Assembly (NCBI GenBank): GCA_002270565.1
Contig: NQMI01000006.1
Span: 516,244-580,243 of the forward strand
Source: Stenocarpella maydis
Taxonomy: Eukaryota > Ascomycota > Sordariomycetes > Diaporthales > Diaporthaceae
Direction of reading: 5' to 3'
Length of the DNA stretch: 64,000 bases
The position numbers and the translations under genes were made by a program. The notes under the pieces are model-generated. The model did no database searches and was not told the DNA's origin. It worked only from the letters and a program-made list of their open reading frames with translations. This document shows positions 8,070-19,070 of this stretch, piece after piece (the stretch's first letter is position 1; each line of letters starts with the position of its first letter).

Positions 8070-10775
8070 ATGGAGAGGCCCGTCAAACGACAGAGAATCG
8101 CGATTGACCCACTTGGCACCGACGACGAGGACGAGCTCGACTTTGAGCCTAATGAGCTCAACCAGAGACGAGACCCTGTTTACCAGCTCCAAGAAGCCAG
8201 GGCCCGTGCGTCCAACAAGCTGAAGTCCAGGTTTGAGGATATCTTTGCCAAGTACGAAAAGGACTTCACAGGTGTCGGTGACGAGATCGACCTGAGAACT
8301 GGCGAGCTTGTCGTAAACAATGGGCATCTGCAGTCCCTCACCGTCGCCCAGGAGTTCGGGGAAGGCGATGAAGATGAAGGTGAAGGCGAAGATGAGGATG
8401 AGGATCCCCATTTCTCACCGAATGACCCCCCTGTCAATTGCGTGAGCAATGGGGCCTCGGAGGAAAGGTCATCGGAAGCCGTCGCCCAGGGGAACCTATG
8501 GGAGGCGACAGCATCAGATTGGCCCCGGCCTGGAGCTGGCAACCCAGGGCCCGCGACGGTCCCGTCCATGCCGCCCCCACCTTGCGACTCGCCCATGTCG
8601 CCAGGTCAGCCCTTAGGCTCTTGGGGATACGGACACACGCAGGTCGTGGACCCTGCTTGGCAGGTCCCTGAACTCCCCCAGTCGGCATTGATGAGCCCAA
8701 GCTTTGGAGCGCAGGCACGGCGGCACATATTTGGCACGAACCAGACCACCAAGATTACCAAGAGGTCTTTACTGGAGACCACAAGCCAGGAAGGTGGTGA
8801 AGAAGACGTCCTGCTGGGCGCCTCCGACAATACTCTTGGGAAGAAAGAGTCGCCCTTGATCAAGAGGAAGTTCCCGGCTGTCGGTAGTAGTCCCAACAAC
8901 GATCCTGGCTTGCATGAAATGATTCAAGATGTGATGAAAACCATTGCGGACACGTCACCATTATCGGAGCAGTCGAGGAAAGGCACGCCAGGCACTAGGA
9001 TATCCGCAAAGTCAAGAATGCCGCCGCTGCAGCCGGGCACAGCCGTCAAGGGCAAACAAGAAAAGAAGCAGGCGAGCGAGAAACGGAGGAGCTCAATAGG
9101 AAAAACGAGGGCGACTCCCTCTAGCCGCATGGACGCAGCAGATCCTCCCAGCAAAAAAAGCCGAGGGCGTCCAATTGCAGGTTCATTCCCAGCAAGGTTC
9201 CACTCAGTCCATGATAAACGGCGACCAAAGTCCCATAACAGGCAGCGAACAGCTTGTTCAATGGGGGGGCCAGATTCTCCAGACACTCGTGAGGACTTTA
9301 CCCTGGATGTCACTGGCAACACGCCTTCCGAGCCAGCTGGGCAGACATTTTATGTCGAGATCAAGGCAAGAAAGGTCGACAGAACCGATTTCTTCCCTAA
9401 TCAGGATGATAGTGGACTAGATATAGTCGGCGAAGGCTCTCTGGAAGTTGAAGTATCGAATCAAGCGCCGCAGCCTCCTTTATCTGGAATTTCGGATGCC
9501 GGAAAAGAGAACACGGCCGGCACACCGCTTGAGAATTGCACCATGGAGCCGGCCGAAAATCGCCTTGTGCCTGAGACCATGGATCCAGAGGTCGGACATG
9601 AGCCATACGAAAGGAATAAGTCGGATCCTGCCTCTGCTCTCGCGGATGTAAGGACCCTGGTACATGGAGAACAGAAGCCGACACCCGCGGTGGTTGGGGC
9701 TGAAGACCACGCACTACAGGAATCGAAACCGGGTGTATCGCAGAAGCAAGCGAGCGAGCGGTTTGAGAGGAACGTTATGGACCCAAGCTATGCATTCTCA
9801 GACGAAGAGACCATGTTGCCAAGAAGGAAGAGAATGAACCGAGGCAACTCAGACACGCCGAATCGTGCTGGTCTGGCTGCGGAAGATACTTCGCAAGTTG
9901 GTAAGACGGCACAGGTTAGGCAGCGAACAATCGTGCAGGATGCCTCGGGTCAGAGGAGAGGAATCCACGCAGCGAAGACATCGCCACAGCCAGTTGTGGA
10001 ACGGGATGCAACAACGTACGCTACAGGAGCCTCGAAACCGAGACAGGAACAAGCGTCGGAGAAAATGGACCTTGGCACCTCTCAAGTCGTACCTGTCCCT
10101 GCGTCAGAACAGCAAGCACCGGAAAAGTCCAGGCCGCTCAAAGGCCGTTCCCGAAACGACATGGGTGGGGATCCCCATGGTCCATCTGAACTCAGACATA
10201 AATTATCGCCAGTCTCTGCATCAGTCACAGCTTATGCAGGTGAGGAGAAGCCGTCCTCGTCAAAGCCACCGAAGACAGCAGGGCCTGCCCCAGTACCGCC
10301 ATCCACACCTCAGTCAAAGCCCAGATCAAGGTCTGGGAAGGCCCATATCTCCAGATCAGGGCTTGTCTCTCTGCTATCGGACGACGATGACGAGGAAGAC
10401 GAGATTTCCTTCAATCTCGCGGACTTCACGCCCTCTGGCCACCATCGCATCCTCGCCTTGCGCCCAGACAATCACCAAAGTGCCACGGAGAGCACAGGCA
10501 AGAAAAGGCGCGTGGCCAGCCTGCTATTCGGGCCGGCCTCGACCTCCAAGATTAGCAAGCATAGCACTCTAAGTTCGGACCACAAGTATACGAAACGGAG
10601 GCGCCGTAGCACAAACACTCTTCTAGGCAGTGTGGTCAAGGTCAAGCGTGACAGCCCACGGGCCCCGAGCCCGGCGGTCTCGGTAGTCCAGACACCTGGG
10701 GGCACCAAGAGGAGGTGTGGTGAAGATGGATTTAGATGCGAGAGGGACTTCTGTTTTGTCTGCATCAGCGTATGA
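8070..10775 (+). CDS. SCM3: Scm3/HJURP-family centromere protein (CENP-A chaperone)
   Basis: A single exon encodes 901 residues. Residues about 35-90 carry the Scm3 signature: DPVYQLQEARARASNKLKS followed by FEDIFAKYEKDFTGVGDEID, then a TGELVVNNGHL block. In the family this domain binds the CENP-A/H4 dimer and deposits it at centromeres. The rest is long, polar and probably disordered, with an acidic stretch near residue 100, an AT-hook-like KKSRGRP near residue 362, several lysine/arginine clusters, and an acidic patch (DDDDEEDE) near residue 772. The extreme C-terminus is a cysteine module, C-x6-C-x4-C-x2-C. Long Scm3 proteins with DNA-binding tails are normal in filamentous fungi. ATG6 diverges upstream; CK2 alpha converges downstream. 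Confidence 0.9.
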   Translation: MERPVKRQRIAIDPLGTDDEDELDFEPNELNQRRDPVYQLQEARARASNKLKSRFEDIFAKYEKDFTGVGDEIDLRTGELVVNNGHLQSLTVAQEFGEGDEDEGEGEDEDEDPHFSPNDPPVNCVSNGASEERSSEAVAQGNLWEATASDWPRPGAGNPGPATVPSMPPPPCDSPMSPGQPLGSWGYGHTQVVDPAWQVPELPQSALMSPSFGAQARRHIFGTNQTTKITKRSLLETTSQEGGEEDVLLGASDNTLGKKESPLIKRKFPAVGSSPNNDPGLHEMIQDVMKTIADTSPLSEQSRKGTPGTRISAKSRMPPLQPGTAVKGKQEKKQASEKRRSSIGKTRATPSSRMDAADPPSKKSRGRPIAGSFPARFHSVHDKRRPKSHNRQRTACSMGGPDSPDTREDFTLDVTGNTPSEPAGQTFYVEIKARKVDRTDFFPNQDDSGLDIVGEGSLEVEVSNQAPQPPLSGISDAGKENTAGTPLENCTMEPAENRLVPETMDPEVGHEPYERNKSDPASALADVRTLVHGEQKPTPAVVGAEDHALQESKPGVSQKQASERFERNVMDPSYAFSDEETMLPRRKRMNRGNSDTPNRAGLAAEDTSQVGKTAQVRQRTIVQDASGQRRGIHAAKTSPQPVVERDATTYATGASKPRQEQASEKMDLGTSQVVPVPASEQQAPEKSRPLKGRSRNDMGGDPHGPSELRHKLSPVSASVTAYAGEEKPSSSKPPKTAGPAPVPPSTPQSKPRSRSGKAHISRSGLVSLLSDDDDEEDEISFNLADFTPSGHHRILALRPDNHQSATESTGKKRRVASLLFGPASTSKISKHSTLSSDHKYTKRRRRSTNTLLGSVVKVKRDSPRAPSPAVSVVQTPGGTKRRCGEDGFRCERDFCFVCISV

Positions 10776-11564
10776 GTGAATTGTCACGTCACGAGAGGCG
10801 GAACGCTTTTGATACCACTCAAACAATGTGATCCTAACTGTGAGCACGACTGGTTGAATTTGATGATAGCCACAATCACCGCATGGGCAAAGTAGCCACT
10901 CGGTCCATCCTGCATCGCCTACGTTCATGCGATTCGTCGTAATGTGCAAAGTCTATGAAAACTGTGCTCGCAGCAACGATGGAGACCCTCTCAAACGACC
11001 TGATATGCAATGTTTCCCACCCCCTCCCCCTGTGAGAAAGCACAAACGCCGCTGTCATTGCGACCGGGAAGCCTATCCGCCATGCCCTGCATGGTTCAGT
11101 TGAATTCCCTATCCTTCGCTTCTTCGGTGACACGCTACCAAGTTATACTCATGCTCAGCCGGTACTAATCGTTCGGTCACCGTAGAGGAGGCTAAAATAG
11201 TGTTTAGTTAACATCGGGGTAGGGTGTGAATTGACTGTAGTGCCTCTAGAGTAGTTAGTTGGTCTTCAGTGCCACCTATCGACGAAGCGCAACGCGCTCA
11301 TGGGCAGAATGCATTGGCTACAAGATACTCAATCATTGCTTCCAAGCACCGCAAAGATGAATAGTAGTATGTGATTTCCGCAGCGACATGCATTAAGGCT
11401 TGGCGTTTCGCACATCTCCCGGGGAAGAAGTGCAGCCGAACCGCCTTCTCCCTACCCCTTGACACCACTCTGACGGGCAATGACAGTGTTCCGGGTTTCT
11501 TCATTGATGAACACAGGCCATCGCGCTGTAGTCTCATTGTCGATGGGCCACTTTTGCTGCGGTA
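10776..11564. other. Convergent intergenic region between SCM3 and CK2 alpha
   Basis: Both flanking genes end here, so the 789 bp should hold two 3' untranslated regions and their polyadenylation sites. No supported gene. Confidence 0.5.
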
Positions 11565-13005
11565 TCAAGAATTGACGACTCCTGGAGCACCAGCCAAATA
11601 CGCTGCAAGATTGGCCTCGTCACGGATAGGGTTGAAGTACGGATGCGCCATGGCCTCTTTGGCGGTCAGTCGCTCCTGTGAAAGCCGTCAGTACCGATAC
11701 AAAAATGACAGGACAAATTGCTATACCTGATGGTCGTAGCGCAAAAGCTTGTCGAGGAAATCAATAGCCTCGTTGCTGACAAACCGTTGATTATCAGCAT
11801 TAACGAAGCTGTGCCAGGGTTTCTTCTGGAAGCGGCCGAGGATGTCGTCGTACTGGGCGTCAAGCTCAATCTCGTACTTGTCCAAGTAGTCGAACAAGTC
11901 ATCGGTACCCAAAACCTTGGCTATCTTTACCAGTTGGTCACTGTTGGAGTTGCCATGGAAGAAGGGCTCTTTGCGGAAGATCATGGACGCGAACATTGCT
12001 CCGAGGCTCCACATGTCTAGGCTGTAGTCGTACTCCTGGAAATCGACCAGGAGCTCTGGTCCCTTGAAGTAGCGGGAAGCCACGCGCACGTTGTATTCGG
12101 TGCCAGGGTGGTAGAACTCGGCCAGTCCCCAGTCGATAAGCCGAAGCTGCTCAAAGGTCAGTGACGGTTGTGTGCTAATATGGGCGATGCGGGCGGGCTG
12201 AAGAGTTGCCTACTTTTCTGTTCTCATGATCGATCATAACGTTATGAGGCTTTACATCACGGTGCATGATGCCCTTGCTGTGGCAGTAATCCAGCGCCTT
12301 GAGGAGCTCGGAAATGTAGAACCGGACATCGAAATCGTTGAACTTCGGGTATAGGCTTCGGAAGTCGGTGTTGTTCACGAACTCGAAGATGAGTGAGGGC
12401 GTCTTGCTCTGTGCGCACTCAGCGTCAGTACAAGGGTTCTCTTCAAGTTACCGCAAAGTTGTCCGATAACGAGGAAGCCAAAGGGGTGAGGGCCAGGGAC
12501 GAGCAGTGGCGGAGGGCTCGCAAATTGGGGTCTGTAATCACCTGTGAATCGCGGACGACGTCTAGCAATGCGACGATGTTGGGCCCTCCAGCGAGATTCT
12601 GCAAAATCTTGATCTCACGCTTAATCTTCTTCTTCTTAACAGGCTTGAGGACCTTGATGACGCATTTCTGGTAGTTGACCACGTTGATGCCCTCGAACAC
12701 CTCGCTATATTTCCCACGGCCTGCGCGTCGTCCCCTCAGAAGTCAGCTCGCCTTCGGGCACACCATACCACTGAACGGTTTGATGGGGCTACAGACCGAT
12801 CTTCCGGACAACTTCGTAGTTCTCCAAGACACCCCAGCCTGTCAAAAAAGCATGTCAGCATGTGGAAGGTACCGTTGGGCGGCACCTCTAGCAGCCGAGG
12901 CGACCTTGCTCGGACAGCAAGGTGGGACATACTGATGTTGACGCTGTCGTAGTCCCAGTATGCCCGAGGCATGTTCTGGTTGACGTCCGCATAGACGCGC
13001 GCCAT
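11565..13005 (-). CDS. CKA1: Casein kinase 2 catalytic subunit alpha
   Basis: Six exons on the minus strand: 13005-12933, 12838-12797, 12720-12542, 12408-12214, 12146-11727 and 11675-11565. All five introns are GT-AG and every join keeps frame, giving 339 residues, the usual size. Hallmarks: glycine-rich loop [11 protein letters not shown] split by intron 2, the lysine-rich [12 protein letters not shown] helix used for substrate recognition, catalytic loop HRDVKPHN, and the CK2-specific DWG in place of DFG ([17 protein letters not shown]). The N-terminus [13 protein letters not shown] supplies the activation-loop-stabilising segment that keeps CK2 constitutively active. The kinase phosphorylates acidic serine/threonine sites in nucleus and cytoplasm. 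The symbol follows yeast usage. Confidence 0.96.
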
Positions 13006-14103
13006 GATGGCTGATGTGATCCGACGGCGCACCTCTTTACTTGGAGGTAGACAGATCGGCGATGAGGCTGCAGTTGTCTGGTGGGTGGGGAGGTGGGCCA
13101 ACGACGGTTGTGAGGCTGGACAACAGCATTGGACCGCGCTGCAAATCAGGGTGGGATGTCGTTATCTTTTAGGCTAGTGCGATACGCTGCGGCTTGCTTG
13201 ACATCAGGGTTCGGTGTAGGTCTACAAACACAGACATACTAAGTATGTAGGGAACCCCCCCCCCCGCCAGGCCTGCCGCCCAGTCCGTGAGGAAAGAGGC
13301 AATGCTGTGGCCTTTTGTCACCACATAGATGAACGATGGCGTATCTCAATGTCAAATTTTGTCTGATTATGAGTCACAGGCCTTAGGGGTCCTCTGAATA
13401 TAAAGCAAGCTAGGTGGCCGGGTTCGAGACGTTGGTGGCAGATTTGGAACACGGCCAGTGTACAACCCAAGCCCCCCGAGTACCCATGGGCCGTAGAGGT
13501 GACCGCAGAGGCAAAGATGGCACGGGCGAAGGTATACACGTATGTGCCTATCGGGGAGGACTTGTCCATGCTCCCACATCCGCCAGCGCGACGCCTTTAA
13601 TGTGCGATCCTCGTCCCCTTGCAAAGAGCTGCTCGAGACAAGTCCACCACTGCAACTCCATCATATAGGCCGCAACCGCACGTCATTACAGGGCATCTCT
13701 GAATCCCTCGTGCTGGTTGCATTGCGCCGTGCAGTCAGCCCTGCGCATAGAGAGGGCCTGGTCATGTCAGTGAACCATCCCTGTCAATTTTGTAGACAAT
13801 GAAAGACGCGTAAATAGGTGTAATTTTTTATTTATTTGTTTTTCAGAGAGAAGATTATAGCTCGACATGTTCCTTGTGTGAGGGCGCCAGGCATAGCAGA
13901 TAGGCACATGGCCAGCGCTCTCCTTCCAGATTTCCGCCTAAGGATGACGATACGATAATGATTTCATCATGTTGGGCACCTAATGCAAGAGGGACGCGTG
14001 GGGCACTCACAGCGTAGCTTCAAGCAAAGAATATGGAGACTCGTTTGCGAGGTCGATGGCAATAAAGCCAACACGGTGAGAAGCCGCGTGATCCAACAGA
14101 TCA
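13006..14103. other. Intergenic region upstream of CK2 alpha
   Basis: About 1.1 kb with no supported gene; it includes the CK2 promoter and the 3' flank of the small gene at 14104. A cytosine run sits at about 13254-13265 and an A/T-rich stretch at 13826-13850. Confidence 0.45.
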
Positions 14104-14823
14104 TCATCCGTCCTCATATGTGATTCTTCGGCGTTGTCTCGCCGGGCTAGCTTGTGCCTGCTGTTGACCAGATTCGCCGTAATCGAGGCCGTCCAGTCCG
14201 GTCTCGACGACGTCCCACGTCCTCTTGCGTCGTTCAGGATCTGGAGAGTAATGGCGCTTCCCATTACCGCTGCCCCTCTTTTTCTTCTTCTTCTTCTTCT
14301 TCTTCTTCTTCGTGTCAACGATGCCCGTACTGGAGATGTCGTCCAACAGCTCGCCGTCGTCGCTCCTGCCATCTTTGAAGTCTTCCGCGGGAATATTGGT
14401 CGGTGGTGGTGAAGACGAGTTCTGTCGGATTGAGTCCCTTTCTCGTGCTCTAAGAAATGCCTGAGTCTCAGAGTGTCGAAACATGGCAATCTGCTCATCG
14501 GTCAGGGTGCGCTTCACGCCGTCTGGATAGTATCCGAGACCGTCTTCGTCTTCGTCCTCGTCGTATTCGCCATACACTTCATCGCCGTCCGCATGGTACT
14601 GGATCTCGTGGCCCTGTTTCATCGTCTGGTCTGGGTTGAGAAAGTCTGTAGTAAAGGCAACGGCCGAGGCTGCGCCAAAATGTGCGTTGTGGAATGAGCA
14701 TAGGTCCTCCTGGTGCGAATGATGTCAGCGGTTTCAGGCTGTGCCATCAAGGATACAACTTACCTCGGTTATATGAGGAACGGTAAACGGCAGCTGGAGC
14801 TCAGGCTGCTTCAGTTGCGACAT
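14104..14823 (-). CDS. Small fungal protein with polylysine tract (possible DUF3807 family)
   Basis: Two exons, 14823-14764 and 14709-14104, with a 54-bp intron (14763-14710, GTAAG...CCAG), encode 221 residues. The N-terminal part, from MSQLKQPELQLPF through the EDLCSFHNAHFGA block, leads to an acidic stretch (EYDEDEDEDG) and then TDEQIAMFRHSETQAFLR, a block I associate with the fungal DUF3807 family. The C-terminal half is disordered and contains 11 consecutive lysines encoded by a CTT/AAG microsatellite (about 14278-14310), then arginine-rich motifs resembling nuclear localisation signals. No enzymatic motif is seen. A nuclear role is inference only. Confidence 0.75.
14278..14310. repeat. 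Coding CTT/AAG trinucleotide microsatellite
   Basis: About ten perfect CTT units on the plus strand are read as AAG (lysine) on the minus strand, in frame within the gene at 14104-14823. Length changes would add or remove lysines without breaking the frame. Confidence 0.9.
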
Positions 14824-15178
14824 CTTGTCGACGATGGTAGTGGCCACATCCTAGGTGCTTGAAAGCCTCGCTGTGGACGTAGACTACCGGAAAGGACGTT
14901 GTCGAGAGCGCTGCCTTGGTTGCATGGCGACACCCCAGGATTACCAGGTCAAATCATTCTGAGGCCAGCTTCTCGAGGAATCTGGTATGAGTGTTGATCA
15001 ACGGGCCTTTTCTTTGCGAGAATGCTGTGGCAGGGTAGGGGACAAAATGTTTGCGAACCTGAAGAGTAAGAGGACACAAGGGCAGCTTCACCACGCTAGG
15101 CTGCTAGGCTGGACCTAGGAGGTGGGTGACAGGTACCCCGGGCGTCCGGATCTACGGTTGACACGCTAGGTATCTAGG
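14824..15178. other. Intergenic region up to the transposon tract
   Basis: No supported gene. A short CTAGGTATCTAGGTA element at 15166-15180 abuts the left end of the first DNA transposon copy. Confidence 0.45.
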
Positions 15179-16335
15179 TAGAGTGCCCCCCCGGGCAGCT
15201 GAACACCCCCCCCCTATTGAACACTATATCACAACGAATTTACAAACGGAAATTATAGTGTTACACACTCAATTCTAAAGCTATTTAAACCGTTTCAAGC
15301 TGAAATTAATACTCAAGTGCCTCTTCACAATAGGCTACAGTTAGAAGGCTTATAGCAGCCAATTCCTCTTCCATAGCCGGCCTAGAAGGTCGCCAGCACC
15401 AAGAGGGGGTCTAATCATTCCCCATAGCCTATACTATATCAATAAACATCTCATTAGGCTATCACTCTAATTATTAACGTTTTTAAGGCTAAAGTTCTTA
15501 ATTTGCTAGCTAAAGATATTTATTCTTATCTTTAAGTATAGTAATTTAAGTAAATATAAGGTTTATTACTTTATAAAGCTTATTACTATAGATCCGGATA
15601 TTATATTATAAGGGATTGTTGCTATTCCCAAGCAGGGCTCTATATAATAAAGCAGCCTTTAAGGCCTTCATTAGTATAGCAAGCATATTATGACTTTAAT
15701 TGCTTGGTATTTTAGTATTTTCAGCCTCCAGAACACTCAGAATAGCGCCCTAAACCTCCTCTTAACTCAGCAGTCCCTCCAGAACCTTCCCCAAGTTAAA
15801 AGGTACTATTCCAGTATAGGAAACGCCTACTTAAATATTATTTAAGGTTATTACCTTCTTAAAAGCCCGTTAATAGCAGCTAATTATTAACTATTTATTA
15901 ATAGTAGTACTACCCGAGAGGAAGCTAATTTATATTAACTGTTAGCTATAGAAGCACTTTAATAGTAAGAACAGGCCCTTATTATAGGGCTGGGTAATAT
16001 AGGAGGTATAGGGTAGTAAATAAAGTAAACATACCCTATATACTCAGGCCCGGGACATTAGAGATTTAGAGAGATAGGTTATTAAGCCATTAAGTAGCAA
16101 TAGCTGCTAATTATACCTTTATAAGGGCTTTATTTCAGGAAGAAAGATATTTATAAACTAGTAGTAGAAGAGATTAACTATAGATTACCCATTCTTACAA
16201 AAATCTAACTTAAAGGGAGAGAGCAGCTCTAGAATATATTGCTTTTATATATATTTATAGGCTAGAATATATAGTAAAGTAAGGTACTGGTTATTAATAG
16301 TAATAACCTCAATAATACTTGCTTAATTATCACCT
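15179..16335 (-). mobile_element. Truncated Fot1/pogo-like DNA transposon, copy 1
   Basis: It begins with TA then GAGTGCCCCCCCGGGCAGCT, the same terminal sequence as the complete copy at 16893. It stays recognisably similar to that copy for about 1.16 kb, with scattered C-to-T and G-to-A differences, then diverges after an ATTATCACCTG point near 16335. No right inverted end is present for this copy. The interior is TA-rich and full of stops in all frames, as expected after RIP. Strand is given by homology to copy 2, whose transposase reads right to left. Confidence 0.75.
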
Positions 16336-16892
16336 GTTAAACGGAACCGCTCAGCAAGAAGTTACCCTAGACTTTGTGCAAGGAGTTACCCTAGACTTTN
16401 NNNNNNNNNNATTAATATAAATAATGCGGTTTTATTTCATTTAATTGAAATATATATTGTTTTATGTATGAAAAGAATCAAATATTTTAATTAAATCTTT
16501 ATAAGTTTAATATCTTTAATTAAAGCTGAGTATTAATAAATGATATATAATTATTTAAACTTTTAGATATATAGTATTACAGAAATATATTTTAAAAACG
16601 TTTATAACTCTTTTATCTTCTTTAAATATATTTTGTTTATTTTTAATTATATTTCACTAAAATTTAAATATAACTTAAATAATATTCTTAATATTTTATA
16701 CGTATTAGAAAAGTATTATGATTTATTAATAGGATATATTTATTTATTATAATACGAATGGTAAGCTTTAAAATAACATTGGATCAAATTTATTTTTAAG
16801 TATTATAATAAATACTTATATATATATTATTTAAGGACTATTTATATTCTTTTAAGAACTTTACTAAGATAATCTTTCGAAATCCCTTTAGG
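16336..16892. other. Extremely AT-rich spacer with assembly gap
   Basis: Between the two transposon copies lie a 20-bp-scale direct repeat (GTTACCCTAGACTTT twice, 16363-16399), a run of Ns at 16400-16410, and about 480 bp of very AT-rich DNA. That last part lacks the CTA/TAG-rich texture of the neighbouring RIP-mutated copies, so its origin looks different. No gene is visible. Confidence 0.6.
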
Positions 16893-18759
16893 TAGAGTGC
16901 CCCCCCGGGCAGCTGAACATCCCCCCTATTAAACACTATATCACGATGAATTTGCAAACGGAAATTATAGTATTGCATACTTAATTCTAAGGTATTTAGA
17001 CTATTTCAAGCCGAAATTAATGCTTAAGTTCCTCTTTATCATAGGCTGCAGTTAGAAGGCTTGCAGCAGATAATTCCTCTTCCATAGCCGGCCTAGAAGG
17101 TTGCTAGCGCCAAGAGGGGGTTTTAATCATTCCCTATAGCTCATGCTATATTAATAAACATCTCATTAGGCCATTACTCTAATTAGTAATATTCTTAAGG
17201 CTAAAGTTCTTAATTTGCTAGCTAAAAACATTTTTTCTCATCTTTAAGTATAGTAAGTCAAGCAAATATAATGTCTATTACTTTATAAAGCTTATTACTA
17301 TAGATTTAGATTTTATATTATCAGGGATTATTGCTATTCCTGAGTAGGGCCCTATATAATAAAGCAGCCTCTAAGGCCTTTATTAGTATAGTAAGCATAT
17401 TATAACTTTAATTACTTAGTATTTTAGTATTTTTAGCATCTAGAATACCCAGAATAGCGCCCTAAACCTCCTCTTAACTTAATAGTCCCTCTAGAACCTT
17501 CCCTAAGTTAAAAGGTACTATTCTAGTATAGGAAAAGCCCGCTTAAATATTATTTACGGTTATTACTTTCTTAGAAGCCTAGTAATAGCAGCTAATTATT
17601 AACTATTTATTAATAGCAGTACCACCCAAGAGGAAGCTGATTTGTATTAACTCTTGGCTATAGAAGTAATTTAACAGTAAGAACGGGCCCTTATTATAGG
17701 GCTGAGTAATTTAGGAGGTATAAGCTAGCAAATAAAGCAAATATACCCTATTTGCCTAGGCCTAGGCCATTAGGGATTTGGAGAGATGGGTTATTAAGCT
17801 GTTAAGTAGTAATAGCTGGTTATCATATCTTTATAAGGGCTTTATTTTAGGAAGAAAGATATTTGTAAACTAATACTGGAAGACATTAGCTATAAAGTAC
17901 CCATTCTTACTGGAATCTAACTTAAAGAGGGGTAGGAGCTCTAAAATTTATTACTTATATATGTATTTATAGGCTAGAATGTATAGTAGAGTGAGGCACT
18001 AGCTATCAGTAATAATAGCCTTAATAATACTTGCCTAATTATCTCCTTTTACTTTTATAATATTTATTATTAATATATCTATTTGCTTAATAATAATTTG
18101 CTTTTAGATTTAGTAACTCTAGAAGCTAATCTTATTAATATTAATAATATAGTCTAGCATAATAAACTTCTCCCTTATAATAGCCCTTAGCTAGCTATAA
18201 AACCCTTCTAGCTCCTCTTTTATAATAGATTTAATTTAGCTAGTATTAAGAGGAATGCCGGGCTTTATTTATATTTGAGGGTAATAAGTAAGGAAGTAAT
18301 TAATCTAGTTCTTGCTTAACCTCTTATTATGGCTGAGGATATCTAGTAGGGCCTTTATACAGTAGTGGATTATAGCCTTTAAGGGAGGGCATTTCTAGCG
18401 TTCCTCTATTAGAATTTAGTTAATAATTAACTGCTTTATAGCTAGTAATAGCTTTAATTAGGCTTTATTTGTATAGATTTGTAAAGAGTGGTTGTTTTTT
18501 TAAGTAAATAGTATAAATAGCGGGACTCTATATTACTTTACTGCTTTATACAATGTTATATCCCTATTATAGAAACTCTTTAGGGTAAGTTAAATACTAG
18601 ATTCGCGAGATGATTCTAAATCTATTATAATTGATCTGGTGTAAAGGAAAAATTATTTCGTAAAGTTGTAGCTAATTAAAGTTGGCAACAATGGGGAGGG
18701 GTTGGTGTTAATAACGTGTTCAATAGGGGGGGGTGTTCAGCTGCCCGGGGGGCACTCTA
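16893..18759 (-). mobile_element. Complete Fot1/pogo-like DNA transposon, RIP-degraded, copy 2
   Basis: About 1.87 kb, the usual size for fungal Fot1-type elements, bounded by roughly 30-bp GC-rich inverted ends (GAGTGCCCCCC...AGCTGAACA at left; its reverse complement at right) flanked by TA on both sides, the Tc1/mariner-superfamily target site. Read on the minus strand from the right end, a stop-interrupted frame near 18430-18100 resembles the DNA-binding to DDE_1 junction of Fot1/pogo transposases: a W-x-x-x-F-L block, a PLNTSQIK-like block, then LEGFYSQL and a PDYIINI-x-KISF block matching the family's P-x-x-I-Y-N-M-D-E-x-G-F. Many TAA and TAG codons show it is inactive. Confidence 0.8.
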
Positions 18760-18760
18760 C
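18100..18760 (-). pseudogene. Degenerate Fot1/pogo transposase, N-terminal part
   Basis: Minus-strand translation from about 18650 down to 18100 keeps one frame with several stops. Its blocks resemble a CENP-B-type helix-turn-helix tail and the first part of a DDE_1 domain. Substitutions that create stops are of the C-to-T/G-to-A kind expected of RIP. The catalytic acidic residues further left cannot be assigned with confidence. Confidence 0.55.
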
Positions 18761-19070
18761 ATATACTTGACCAGGTACCCGGTCTCTACAAAGTCCACTT
18801 TTGCAGCAGCGGCGCATAGTAGGGCAAGCCTGATACAGTGCTCAACTCGGAATAATATAATGAGCAATTCATTGGGTATCTCTGATTGTCCCAGCGCAAT
18901 CCCCCATTCTCACATCATATAAGTCAGTTCCGAGCAGTCAGTAGTGCGTACAGTGCAGTACTTGTACAAAGCATGGGTTATCAGAAGAAAGAATAACGGT
19001 AAAACTCAAAACTTTGTGCGGCATAAGGGCGGCCGGCAGTTGCAAAGTACTGACGCGTGAGGATCCCATA
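18761..19070. other. Short intergenic region after the transposon
   Basis: Base composition returns to normal immediately after the right inverted end. No gene is seen. Confidence 0.45.

Noticed and set aside
15181..18757. Whole 3.6-kb tract as a single large inverted-repeat element
   Set aside because: An internal copy of the left end at 16895 and homology between the two halves show two separate Fot1-size copies instead.
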